Shown here one piece after another: positions 47,052-58,313 of a stretch of DNA of 64,000 nt. The notes under the pieces are model-generated. The model ran no database searches, was not told where the DNA came from, and was given only the letters and a program-made list of their open reading frames with translations. The translations under genes were made by a program, and so were the position numbers. This DNA is from Cavenderia fasciculata (Eukaryota; Evosea; Eumycetozoa; Acytosteliales; Cavenderiaceae), in NCBI RefSeq assembly GCF_000203815.1, contig NW_004457723.1:806001-870000 (forward strand). Reading direction: 5' to 3'. The first letter of the stretch is position 1. Each line of letters opens with the position of its first letter.

Positions 47052-47420
47052 TTCTTTAAATGGTATACCATTGTATCTATTTAATAAAAATTTAATTGCA
47101 TGATAACCGCATGTTGTACTATTTGATGCTTGAGCAATGACTTTGTTTACTTTGAATTTTAAATAATAATCTGGATTGATTTCATCAATTAAATCTTTTA
47201 ATTGTTTCATAAAATCATCGGTTGGTTCTTGACCAAATGAATCATAATACTCTACTGATTTATCTTTATCTGCGTCAATATATACTGCAACCCAATGACT
47301 TCCTGGTTTGTTGTGTGGATCCAAATTCATAATAAATGACATCTTGTCTTTTGGTTCCAATAAATTTAATTGGTCACTTGCTATTACTCTTTCAAATCCC
47401 TTTCTATGATATGGTTTCAT
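46926..47420 (-). mobile_element. Viral fossil part: adenovirus-type (Ulp1-fold) maturation protease
   Basis: The minus-strand sequence has KPGSHWVAVYIDADKDK with the catalytic His, EYYDSFGQEPTDDF with the Asp, and SNSTTCGYHAIKFLLNRY with the catalytic Cys, the order found in adenain and in Polinton proteases. Its 3' end overlaps the end of the convergent helicase part. Confidence 0.8.
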
Positions 47421-47466
47421 TATTCTTTCAATTTCGCTATCATAAAGACCTTTGTTTGATCTTCCA

Positions 47467-48375
47467 CTACCAATCTTTTGTTTTTTTTTTCAAATCTTGA
47501 GCAAATGATACAATTAAATCAATGACACTAATTCTTTGATTCTTTACCATGTCTTTTAATTCATTTCCTAAATTTGTAGATAGTTTAGTAGAGGTCATTG
47601 TTGAATTTAAATACTCTTTTACAAAATCATTTGTAGCTGTTAGATTGTTTCTTGGGACCATTTCTATTAAATCATTTGGTAAAATTTGATCAACCATTAT
47701 TTGTTGTTGCTGTTCTGTTTGTTTTGCTTGATTTACTTGATTTGCTTGAATTGTTCTTTCCAATTCCAAAAGATTCTTTTCTTTCATTTCATTGTTCATA
47801 TCTATAATTGATTGTAATTGTTCATCTATTTGTCTTGTATTTTCATACTTGCCTTCCAATTCTTGTATTCTCTTTTCTGTCAACTTTTGATTGTAAAGTA
47901 TTTCCATTGATCTATCATCTTTTTCTTGTCTTCTCTTTAATTTCTCCTCCTTTGCTTCAAACAACATTGACAATCTCTTTTCCAATTGATCAAATCTATC
48001 ATTTTCTTTTTTTAGAATTGGTATCTCTTGCTGATCATCTTTTGTTAGATCAATGATCTTTTTCTTTGTTTCTTTATCCAATTCTTGTTGATTCTTGAGT
48101 ACAGACTCTCTAAAGTTGGCATCCTGTATTGATTTGATCATGGCAACTTCATTTGGATTTGACCAAGCCAATACAGGGCTGCTTTCTTTAGAGAGCTGTT
48201 GTTGTTGTTTCCTCTCATCATCTAATGCTTCTCTAATCAACTTTCTAATCAATTTTTTATCATTCTTTTTTGATCTAATGTAAACTCTATCTACTCCATG
48301 TTGTATGTATCGTCCTCTTTTATCTTTTTTTAATCTTAATGGTCTCTGTTTTTGCTTCTTGCCTCCAATCATCAT
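47467..48375 (-). mobile_element. Viral fossil part: long charged coiled-coil protein
   Basis: 302 open residues. The start is very basic (KKQKRPLRLKKDKRGRY). A Glu/Lys/Gln-rich coiled coil follows (DQLEKRLSMLFEAKEEKLKRR, NEMKEKNLLELERTIQ). It lies directly upstream of the protease part, on the same strand. In Polinton-like viruses proteins in this place are often large and poorly conserved; I assign no function. Confidence 0.55.
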
Positions 48376-48498
48376 CTTGTATTATTATACAATATAATTA
48401 TATTTAAAACTTCATAATCATTTTATTCTTTATAATATCTGATTCTTTAATACTATTTATAGGTTGTTGTTTTATCTCTTTCTCTACAACTTCATCGT

Positions 48499-48738
48499 TT
48501 ACAATGAAATTATTTTTTTGTTCATTTGTTCAAAGTCTTTTTTGTTATTATCTATTACTATTCTTTTCTTTTTTACAGGAGCTTTGTTTTTTGTTCTTTT
48601 CTTTGTATTATCATTATCAGAATCATTATCAGAATCACTATCATAGATTATAAATTGATTTTTTCTCGCATCACGTGCTTTTTTTAGATTTAGAGCAGAT
48701 GTAATTGATCTTTTATCTTTTTTTATATCTTGATCCAT
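48499..48738 (-). mobile_element. Viral fossil part: small Lys/Asp-rich protein
   Basis: 79 residues, Lys-rich at both ends with an acidic Ser/Asp/Asn repeat in the middle (IYDSDSDNDSDNDN). No family is recognised. It is assigned to the element by position only. Confidence 0.4.
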
Positions 48739-48979
48739 TCTCTTTATTATATATATATATATAGAATAATTTATTATATTACTATTTTTACACTACTTTT
48801 ATAATACTTTTTCACTACTTTATTTAAAGACAAAATAGCGACAGCAAATCACTTTTATTAGAGTAATAGTAAATTATAGTAATTTTATAATAATGTTTTA
48901 CTAATTATATATAAAAGTATGTTGATTACACATAAAAAGATATTCTATAAATTCACACAATAGAATCAGTGGTACTAAT

Positions 48980-49370
48980 TCTAAATTTAAATATAATATT
49001 ATATATTATCCTCAAGACAGGTTTGACAGAGTGGCATTATTACAAGCGACAATACCAAAATCATTTAATACAGTTGGAAGAGGATTAAATACTTTTGAGT
49101 TGATTGAAGATGATCAATCAACTATTATTTCTATTCCTGTTGGTAATTATTCTAGAAAATCATTACAAGACACATTGGAAAAGCAATTGAATGCAGTGTC
49201 ACCAAACAATGTCAAATATGCAATTAGTTGGCCGACATCACAACAACCAAATACTATATTTACTTGTGCGTCAACAAGATCCAGAATATTCAACCAATCG
49301 TTTCTTTTACTAGTAACAATCTTTTGTTTCGTCATTTAGGTCTTAATAAAGATTCAACAACCACCCACCG
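48980..49370 (+). mobile_element. Viral fossil part: penton/minor-capsid-like protein, partial
   Basis: The plus strand reads GTNSKFKYNIIYYPQDRFDRV, then LLQATIPKSFNTVGRGLNTFEL and IISIPVGNYSRKSLQDTLEKQLN. The IPKSF and GNYS motifs with this spacing are those I associate with penton-like proteins of Polinton-like viruses and virophages. The 3' part is missing; the host NTPase gene's end follows at 49431. Confidence 0.6.
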
Positions 49371-49430
49371 GATTCTTAATATCCATTATATGTTTGTGTT
49401 GTTTGGTTTGTGTTAAAAAAAATATATATT

Positions 49431-52400
49431 TTATTTTACAATTGTTTTTGGATCAGAATTAATTATTGCATCCTCACCGCTTATCACAGGATACAAGACA
49501 GAGGGGGGGACAGAGCTAAAAGCCATTTTGAGTGCATATTGATGCACATTTTGAGGGGCTTTTACTTTGTTTTTGGTGGTGGTCTTCTTGCCAGGGTTAT
49601 TGGCGTCAGGTTGTGTTTTGGCTTCCACATATTCTTGGCGAGGGAACGAATCAAAGCGATGAGGAGGGACGACAAAAAAGAGGTGGAATTGGGTACCAGC
49701 TGTTGTGGATGCATCAGTTGTTGTTGTTGCTGTTGTTGTTGTGGTTGTATCTGTTGTGGTTGCAGCGGGGTTTTTTGTAGATGGATCAAGATGGAAAGTG
49801 ATAAAATTGAGCTCTTTAAAAGAGACAGGATGGTTGGTTTTGGTGATTTGAAATAAATATTGTCCCATAAACGAATCAACTGCTGGGAAGTTTAAATCGG
49901 TTGGTCTAACATAGGTGTCAGGTGGGAAACGATTTTTGGAGGCAAGTCTAGAAGCTAGCTCGGTGGTACCCTGAATCGAGTCGCATTTGGCGGGGGCAAA
50001 GTGAAGGTATTCGCCCAGATTGCCTTTCCCATCAAGTGATCTGATATGAAATTCACCGCCATTAATAAGAGTCTGGTGAGACAGCTGCTCAAAGAGCAAA
50101 CCTTCGATCTGACTTGTGCCAACTAGAGAAACTTTTCTGATAACTTCTTCCCTCCAATTCCAATAGAATCTTTGAACCAGCTTTTCTTTGACGTAGTTGG
50201 AAGCGAACGAGACTCGTTGGCGCACAAAATCTGTGCCTGGTTCGGCGTCCAAATGAATCACTTTGTGACTTCCAGACTCTGGAGAGTCTGGCATGTTAAT
50301 ACTGCTAATGCATGCTTCAAGGTTTGTACTGGAGATTGCATTGACGAGAAGTTCTTGATCAGGTCTACTGATTTTATCAAGTACATATCTAAAGAATTAA
50401 GGAGAAAGTAAGGAATAGGTCAACAATGAATGGTACATAATTATAACTATATATTTTCGCATACCTAGGTATTCCACCCCATCTAAAGTATCGACTTTGA
50501 ACATCTTGAATTGGATGATCAAATATCAAGCAGTTTGAAGCCAGAATCTCCAATGATGACCATAGTGGCATGATAATTCGACTTGTTTTTCCATCCTGAA
50601 GAAAAAAAAAGAATTGATTAGAACGAGTTTTAGAATCAATTAATTAATGGAATTAACGAACCTTCATGTACTCCTCATAATTTGACTTGTTTGGTGACGA
50701 CACAATCAAAGTGGGTCTTTTGGATGGCAGTGGGCGCTGACCATCAACGAGGTAAAGAGATGATGAATCTGGTCGAAGAAGGATATCCTTGAAAGAGGAT
50801 CTATCTCCTTGGTGAACGATTGGACTCCCATCCTCGGTATAAGTAAAGTGGTAGACGGGTGCATCAACAACATCGTATATTATTGATTTGACTAAAGGGT
50901 CGCTTCTCTTGCGGTACAGGTAGTAGAAAAGAAATACTGATTTGCCGATACCAGGATTTCCTTTTACCAGTACAATTGAACCTTGACCATGAAGAGCTTG
51001 GTGATTGCTGATGATATCATACACAGGGATATAACAATCTCGTACATAAATCTTGTTGTATTTCTCTCTCTTTGTTGGGAATAGTGACTCACTCAATTTG
51101 AGACAACAAATTGTCGAATCAGAATCCAGAGTAGATTCTCCAAGAGAGACTTTTTGTTTCACTGCTTCCTCAACTATTTCGGCCATGTTAAGTTTATTCC
51201 AAAATATATTCACATTTGGATCAGATACTAAAAAGAGTGAGAGTTAAATTAGTATGCCATACAATGGAAGTATGAAATGTTTTAAAAAAGGAATGCGATA
51301 GGAAGAAAGTTGTAAAAAGATGATAGTGATTTTTAATTATCTGATGGATATAGGAAGTGCTGTTAACCGGATAGGTGAGTGAAACAAACTAATAAAAGGT
51401 AGAGGTTTTGAGTGTCCAGTGATATGAATGGTTGATATAATATTAGGAATGGTTGGAGATGGATTGACCAACAACAATGAGGCAAGTGAGGGGCCTATAA
51501 TGTGAGGAACAAACAAGCAAAACAAAATGACTAGATTTGAATGATGGTGATCGGTTGATGCACCAATTAGATATGTTTGACAAAAGGAGTGGATAAGATG
51601 GAAAAGAGATGGGTGATAAAAATAAAAGGATGTAGAGCGATAGAGAGTGGTGTAGCTTGGTGAATGGACAATGGTATTTGATTTGGATCAAAGGATTATA
51701 AATATATCAACGAACACAAGAGGTCAATGATATGTAAAGATGAACAAGCAAAACTAAATGACAAATGTTTGGTTGTACAACAATGAAGCAAGTGGTTAAA
51801 AGGAAAGAGATGGGTGGTGCATTGGTAATGAAAAAAAAAAGATAATCAAAAGAAATGGTGCAAAAAAGAGGAGCAATGATAGTGATTTTTAATTATTTGA
51901 TGGATATAGGAAGTGTTGTTAACCGGATAGGTGAGTGAAACAAACTAATAAAAGGTAGAGGTTTTGAGTGTCCAGTGATATTAATAGTGGTTGATAATAT
52001 TAGGAATGGTTGGAAATGGATTGACCAACAACACTGAGGCAAGCGAAGGGCCTGTAATATGAGAACAAACTAAACAAAATGACAAAATGACAAGTGATGG
52101 TGATTGGTCGATGGACAATGGTATTTGATTTGGGTCAAAGGATTATAAATATATCAATGAACAAAAGGTCGATGATATAAAATATGAACAAACAAAATGG
52201 CAAATGTTTAGTGTTTGGTTGGTACCGTCCAACAATGAAGCAAGTGGTTAAAAGGAAAGAGATGGGTGGTGCATTGATTGGTAATGAAAACAAAAAGAGG
52301 AGCAATGATAGTGATTGCAACATTGGTAATGAAGAAAATGTAAGGTTTCAAAAGGGAGAGAATTACAAATGAAAAAAATTGGTGAGGGATGACAGTAGAG

Positions 52401-53861
52401 AGGAAATGGTATGAAAGATAGTGCAATAGTGATTGTGACTGGTTACCTTGTAGGGGAGAAGGGTGGGGTCCCTTTTGAAACTGTTTAAACTAACAAATAG
52501 TTCACTACCGTAGATAGGCGAGTATTCCTTGAACAAATCACATGGCCACTTTACAAGAGACTCTCCTTTGGGTAAAGATTTGGTGTTGGAATCAAAATCA
52601 AAGATTGCTCCTGGTTTTAGTCTGCGTTGTGACTTGAAATATCCTATCCAAGAATCGATGTCTGTAAAATCCCATTCATTTGGGTCTAAATAGAATAGAA
52701 TAGAATAGAATAGAATAGAATAGAATAGAATAGAATAGAATAGAATAGAATAGAATAGAATAGAATAGAATAGAATAGAATAGAATAGAATAGAATAGAA
52801 TAGAATAGAATAGAATAGAATAGAATAGAATAGAATAGAATAGAATAGAATAGAATAGAATAGAATAGAATAGAATAGAATAGAATAGAATAGAATAGAA
52901 TAGAATAGAATAGAATAGAAACAGAGGGTCATTAATTTTTTCAGGTCAAGGAACTAGAACAAAAAACATACCCTTTTCTCTCCAGCCATTATCCATTTCT
53001 TGAATATTTGTTTGATATAATATTATAGTAAGTAAGTTGCAAATAAGATAAGGGAATATAAACAAGAATAAAAAAGGTTCACGGCGAAATGAACAAGAGA
53101 TTGAGTGAATGAATATTGAAAAGATGATGACGATGGTGAAGACGATTTCTCTTATGGATAACTGATGGATAGATAAATATGAAATATGTGGATAATAAAT
53201 GGCAAAAAAAGAACAAATAAAATGTATCAGAAAGAATACATAGTGAACTGCTGCGTATGAGTTCTTTTTATCATCAGACTCCAAAAAAAAAAAAGATTAT
53301 ACTAGTAATTATAAACAAAAAATAAAATGTGTGGTTTTATTTTAAATATTAATAAAATCATTGGAAGATGGGTGAGCGATGATCATCAGACATGACTTTA
53401 ATATTAGGGTTGATGGTTGTGATTAATAGATGACTTGAACCACAACACAGAGTGACTAAACGAGAGAAACGAGAATAATGATGGGTGGTGGTAGTGGAGG
53501 GAATCTGACGAATGACAATCATGTGCGAACAACAAGACGAATATGAGTGGTTAAATAGTAGATAGATGTATCATTACTTACCTCTACTGCTGTGCTGATG
53601 TGATAGCGATTGTTGAATTAAAAGTTGTTGAACAGCCAGATAGAGCTTCTTTGCAGGTGCTACGACTATGCCACATTTACCAAAATCAGCCTCTGTAAAC
53701 ACTGCTATACTCTCTCCATCTACATCATTATCAAGAAGCATCTGGGCATATTCTTCTCTTACTCGAACTTCTTTTGTAGCCCATTCTTTTACTTGTTTTG
53801 CTGACCATCGTTTGAAATCGCTTTGTGATGCAATTTCTGTTATTGACAAAGCATTATACAT
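49431..53861 (-). CDS. SAM-domain, Crinkler/RHS-type P-loop NTPase
   Basis: Minus-strand exons seen: 53582-53861, 52972-52998, 52447-52685, 50662-51227, 50466-50596, 49431-50388. Exon 1 encodes a SAM domain (WSAKQVKEWATKEVRV, DGESIAVFTEADFGKCGI). The third exon (EWDFTDIDSWIGYFKSQ) may be a header. A P-loop NTPase follows (VLVKGNPGIGKSVFLFYYLY) with the WGGIPR motif, then the C-terminal FYWNWREEV, GLLFEQLSHQTLINGGEF and DLNFPAVDSF. This architecture is that of Crinkler and retrotransposon-hot-spot proteins. One exon junction (around the 1.2 kb intron) is unresolved, so a small exon may be missed or the gene may be damaged. Function in dictyostelids is unknown. Confidence 0.75.
51310..52320. 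repeat. Two tandem ~0.5 kb units inside one NTPase-gene intron
   Basis: Sequence from about 51321 (GATAGTGATTTTTAATTAT, GTTAACCGGATAGGTGAGTG) recurs from about 51879 with the same order of blocks. ACAATGAAGCAAGTGG with GAAAGAGATGGGTGGTGCAT occurs at about 51780 and 52232. Unit 2 is shorter by about 115 bases. A third partial start (GAGGAGCAATGATAGTG) occurs at about 52300. No coding evidence. Confidence 0.75.
52687..52920. repeat. (TAGAA)n pentanucleotide satellite in an NTPase-gene intron
   Basis: About 47 perfect copies of TAGAA, starting at the 3' splice site (the acceptor is TTTAG before 52685 on the minus strand). On the sense strand the run is TTCTA. All lies within one intron. Confidence 0.95.
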
Positions 53862-53978
53862 GTTATGATTAAAAGAGATGTCGTAAGATAATAGAAAACA
53901 TGGGTTCTCCTTTTAATGTTGTTGTTGTTGTTGTTGTTGGTATTGAAATTCTTTGTTTGAAACACTCTGACACCACTT

Positions 53979-54002
53979 TTTTTTTTTTTTTTTTTTTTTT
54001 TT
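53979..54002. repeat. T homopolymer upstream of the NTPase gene
   Basis: About 24 consecutive T residues, 120 bases upstream of the start codon of the minus-strand NTPase gene; just before it is a (TTG)n run at 53921-53940. Confidence 0.9.
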
Positions 54003-54214
54003 CATTCTCTTGAAAACAACAAGACCGACTCTTTGTCTTATGTGAACAAAGATTAGTACTCCTATAGATTCAGCTCAACTTTGAACGATAACAGCAATTT
54101 ATATTTAATATACCAACATTCTATGATGACAGTAACATTCAACCTATTACATACAACATTGATAATCAATGTTTTGTCTATTGTAATTGCTAGAACCACT
54201 CTCACTAAAGCATT

Positions 54215-54425
54215 CTCGTTTATCATCCAATCCATGTTATATTTCAACTTTGTATGTCTATTCATACAACCAAATCCATTTTGTAAGAATTGGTAAACTG
54301 GTTACACTCTGTGTTGATTCACCTCCAACCTTGACAATGCAAACTACAGATTCAGAAGTATATACGGATGTTTTTATTCCTGAAAGATTTAGACCTCCCA
54401 ATATTCAAATACCAAAAACAATCTC
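54215..54425 (+). mobile_element. Second, partial copy of the viral fibre-like knob
   Basis: The plus strand reads VRIGKLVTLCVDSPPTLTMQ and EVYTDVFIPERFRPPNIQI, nearly the same as the minus-strand knob at 42532-42750. It is in opposite orientation to that copy, short and broken, and ends about 20 bases before the GT-rich sequence at 54430. It marks the right side of the patchwork. Confidence 0.8.
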
Positions 54426-54429
54426 CAAC

Positions 54430-54853
54430 GCCCAACCCACACACAGAGGATGCAGTAATGCCAACAAGAAAAACCATTTTCCTCTGAAATGGAACAAGAT
54501 TGTCCTAGACCAAGAGAATTGAGAGCTATACATGAGTAAGTATCGTTGGTGTTTTTGTTGCACATTCCATGTGGACATGAATTTGGATAAGTGGTGCAAT
54601 CCACGGCCGTGTCATTACCTATCGAGTATTGAGGCAGGCAGACTGGTGCTACAAATTCACTGCCGGTGCCACAGAATATCTGCATTACTTATCCCCCCTT
54701 TTTTCTACACGTGTACATGTACAGAGGTATGTTCAAAATGGAGGTTCATGCACACATACTGATCAATGTCAAATTGGGTTAAACTGTGTTAACTCCTTGT
54801 GTACTATAGTCGTTAGTAATGCAGAATATCAATATCATATTATTTTATTGTGA
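54430..54853. pseudogene. Fragments of a Cys-rich array gene in opposite orientations
   Basis: The minus strand at about 54685-54470 reads CLPQYSIGNDTAVDC, CPHGMCNKNTNDTYSCIAL and LGLGQSC, the middle of a family member. Directly beside it, the plus strand at about 54729-54820 reads RYVQNGGSCTHTDQCQIGLNCVNSLC, the exon-3 start of such a gene, preceded by an acceptor-like TGTACAG. The two pieces should be on one strand, so part of the gene has been flipped. The minus-strand piece faces the C-terminal piece at 42065-42178. Confidence 0.7.
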
Positions 54854-54893
54854 GACTCACAACACTGAACCACTGCCCTGCATACCCTACTTG

Positions 54894-56080
54894 TTAGTCA
54901 TGCTGGTTCAGATCGTCATCTACTAGTGCGTGGTAAGGATACCGATCCTTACAAAATGTACGAATTGATCTATGTCTTTGAGTATTTTGTGATTTCTTCT
55001 CGAGAAAAGATTCACCATTTTCTTTGACAAGTGGACCTAGTGATGAATGAATTTTACTCCATACACTAGTATAGTGTTCCACTGTGGCTTGGCTTGGTTC
55101 TGGAAGGATTTGCTGGCTATGTCCTAGAGAATCAATTAAAAATCCAAATAATTCATTCCATGGTACACAAAGAGTATATACACCACCATTGACAATAGAT
55201 TTACTGTTGATCTCAACTTGTCTATTATAGCTTGAGAGTAATAACCTAGCCTAAATTCGTTGAGAACAATTCTGATAAATAATAATAAAAAGATTATTAA
55301 TAATCTTTAAACATTTGACTGATTGATTGATCATACCTTTTCCAACGATCTTCATTCTCTAGAACAGAGATTTCAAATTGTCTAGTGATTTTTTTATAAA
55401 AAGAGGTGTATTTGATAATAAACTTTGTTTTTTTGGGTTCAATGACAACATAGTCCCCTGACGTGGGTGTTTGATCAAAGGGGAGATGAGGTTCATCCCT
55501 TTTCCAAATACCAATAGCTAAAAAGTTATACAAAAGTTTGAGATGGATTTGGATCGACATCCATGATATTCCTGGTTGAAATCTCTCCAATATGATATCA
55601 AATTCGTCAATATTATTATTATCCAACTCGTTTTCCACATCTCGATGGATAACGTCCATCTGTTGATCAGTGACGTTTCCTCTTCCTCCTGCTCTTAAAA
55701 GACTATCTTCCAAACCAAGATTTAAAATTAATTCACGATTTTCATCTGTCTGTCTAGTAAATATTCTAATCTCTAATGTTGATTTGAAAGATGAATGTTG
55801 GGTTAATTAATGTAAGCTAGCTTTTTTGAAGAAAAATATTTATAGATAGTTCTTTTTATACATACGAGGAGTAAACTCTTCAACACAACCACGTAATTCA
55901 TAAAACACCAAATAACCATTTGGGGTGCGCCTTTCAAAACAATCAATGGTCACCTGTAAGAGGACTGACCCTTCCAATTCTAAATCAACCAGATCATCGT
56001 TAAACTTGTAAGTTTCTTTCATTTTCTCTAACCATTCACGTGTATCATCTTTAGACCAATATTTAGGATCTTCAAGAAAG
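54894..56080 (-). pseudogene. Broken gene with SAM-like N-terminus, unknown function
   Basis: Exon A (55866 to about 56080) reads YWSKDDTREWLEKMKETYKFNDDLV and EGSVLLQVTIDCFERR, a SAM-like pattern. Exon B (55337-55772) joins it in phase and reads DSLLRAGGRGNVTDQQMDV, ERFQPGISWMSIQIHL and FIIKYTSFYKKITRQFEISV. The third exon starts in phase at about 55275 (IVLNEFRLGYY), but coding-like sequence soon switches frame (VEINSKSIVNGGVYTLCVPW to NQHD, stop at 54894). The 5' start is unclear: the AAGGATATTTAGGAT region near 56075-56100 contains a short tandem duplication. It may be a relative of the SAM/NTPase gene next door, but no P-loop is present. I do not recognise the middle part. Confidence 0.55.
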
Positions 56081-56780
56081 GATATTTAGGATTTTCAAGA
56101 AAAGAATTGAATAAATAAATAATGAAAGAGACTGATGTTCGAATCATGATCCACAACATACGTTTTTGATTCCAAAGTAAATTTGTAGTATTACTATTGA
56201 TCAATAAATCAGCTGATTATGATAATCATAATAAAAATATAATAATAAAATTATTTTGAAGCAAGACAAACCTCTCTCACTTTCTCTCTCATTTGGTTAG
56301 TTTAGAAAGAAATAGAGATAAATAATAATAATAATAATTAAGTAGATACGACGAAAGTATTGAGTAAATTAGATCTACCGTCATACATTTCGATACCACA
56401 AGATTATTATGTTGCTCCGACTTTTATTTGAAACTAAAATTTTTTGGGGATTGTCTCAAACTATCTGTTTTGTGGTGGGTAGTTGTTTGGTGACCACCCC
56501 ACTTTTAAGTGTCAACAAGACGACGTCGAATCATGATGGTTCGGTTGAATAGCCGCTCTCGTTTGTATTTCTTATATTAACGACACCGCTGTGTTTTGGA
56601 TCCAAAAAAAGATCCTGAACAAAAATGTATTTTGGTACACTACCCAACTTTTAAGAATGAATCCAAACAATCCTATCCTATCCTTTGGTTCATTCATTCA
56701 TTCTTAGTTATTTAATCAACAAACCATTACATATATTATTATCCATTCATTATTATTATTCTTTTAAAAAAAAAAACAAC
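56081..56780. promoter_or_regulatory. Intergenic, no gene seen
   Basis: Upstream region of the small GPI-type protein gene. It contains (ATA)n near 56324-56337 and AT-rich sequence. The stretch at 56420-56660 is less AT-rich but has no open frame of note. Confidence 0.5.
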
Positions 56781-57281
56781 ATGTATAGATCACAATCATT
56801 TTCGTTATTATTGGTATTATTATTCACAATCATTAGTATTGCAGTAGGAGCCAATATCATACCAGATGGAGAGTATGGCGGTACTATTGATTCAGGTAGT
56901 TGTAATGAGACCACTGTCCCATTTGTCATCAACTTTCAAAGTGGAGCATTTAGCACAAAGGGTGGATCAGGTCTCTCTTCAGCTGTAATCTACACCAGCC
57001 AAGTCTACAATGAATCAATCGGTCAAAACGACACCAATATCCTCTCATTGGGTCAAGACAACTGCGTACTCTTTACCTATGACACAACTAGCAAGAACGT
57101 TACATTGTACTTCCCACTAAATGCTCCAGGTTGCAATACAGAGACTGTTTGCGCAGGTGCCTATGTAGCCAGTGCTACCTTTGGCAAGTCAGTCGACCTT
57201 GACAGTTCTTCAGCATCAACCATCTCGATCATCTCCTCTGCCATCTTTGCTACATTTATCCTTTTATTCTCTCTTGTCTAA
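56781..57281 (+). CDS. Small secreted protein with GPI-anchor-like tail
   Basis: One exon of 166 residues from the ATG at 56781; an A-run directly precedes this ATG, as is common in dictyostelid leaders. An upstream in-frame ATG would add an unlikely leader. Signal peptide at 1-24 (SFSLLLVLLFTIISIAVGA). The mature part has about four Cys, several NxS/T sites (NETT, NESI, NDTN) and strand-rich sequence (PDGEYGGTIDSGSC, NVTLYFPLN). The C-terminus is Ser-rich then hydrophobic (ISIISSAIFATFILLFSLV), a GPI signal. No known family is recognised. Confidence 0.85.
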   Translation: MYRSQSFSLLLVLLFTIISIAVGANIIPDGEYGGTIDSGSCNETTVPFVINFQSGAFSTKGGSGLSSAVIYTSQVYNESIGQNDTNILSLGQDNCVLFTYDTTSKNVTLYFPLNAPGCNTETVCAGAYVASATFGKSVDLDSSSASTISIISSAIFATFILLFSLV

Positions 57282-57583
57282 GGGTTTAAACTATAAAACT
57301 AAACTATATTCTGTTGTATCATAACCAATTAAAAATAAACAAACAAACAAATATAACTACTTATTTATTCAAAAAATAACTAAAGTAAATAATGAATCGA
57401 ATTTTGCATCAAACTTGAGGTTCATTCACTCATCTCGATCTCATTTCATTCTTTTATTAATCTTTTTTTTTGTAAATAACATAACAACATACATACATTC
57501 ATTATCATCATCAATCATTGTATTATAGTCATATAAATATATTAAAGTAATATCGCGTAATAATCATTATAACATTATTAGAC
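57282..57583. promoter_or_regulatory. Intergenic, upstream of the phosphatase gene
   Basis: AT-rich, about 300 bases, with no gene. It must hold the terminator of the preceding gene and the promoter of the next. Confidence 0.45.

Positions 57584-58313
<730 letters not shown>

Larger units (their letters stand above)
42175..49430. mobile_element. Fossil of a Polinton-like virus (adenovirus-related lineage), broken and in two blocks
   Basis: Two blocks of virus-type genes (about 42186-44511 and 45471-49400) flank a piece of host NTPase gene. Block 1, all minus: fibre-like proteins, basic core-like protein, packaging ATPase, and a small unknown. Block 2: SF3 helicase (plus), adenovirus-type protease, coiled-coil protein, small basic protein (minus), penton-like protein (plus). 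A related AT-rich repeat stands at the left edge of each block. This gene set is that of Polinton-like viruses, known to integrate into protist genomes. No major capsid protein, DNA polymerase or integrase is visible. The element is broken, with roughly four to six disruptions or truncations. Several frames are still long, so the insertion looks fairly recent. Confidence 0.75.

Noticed and set aside
52687-52932. Open frame made of a repeated FYSIL peptide.
   Set aside because: It is the translation of the TAGAA satellite, which lies in an intron.
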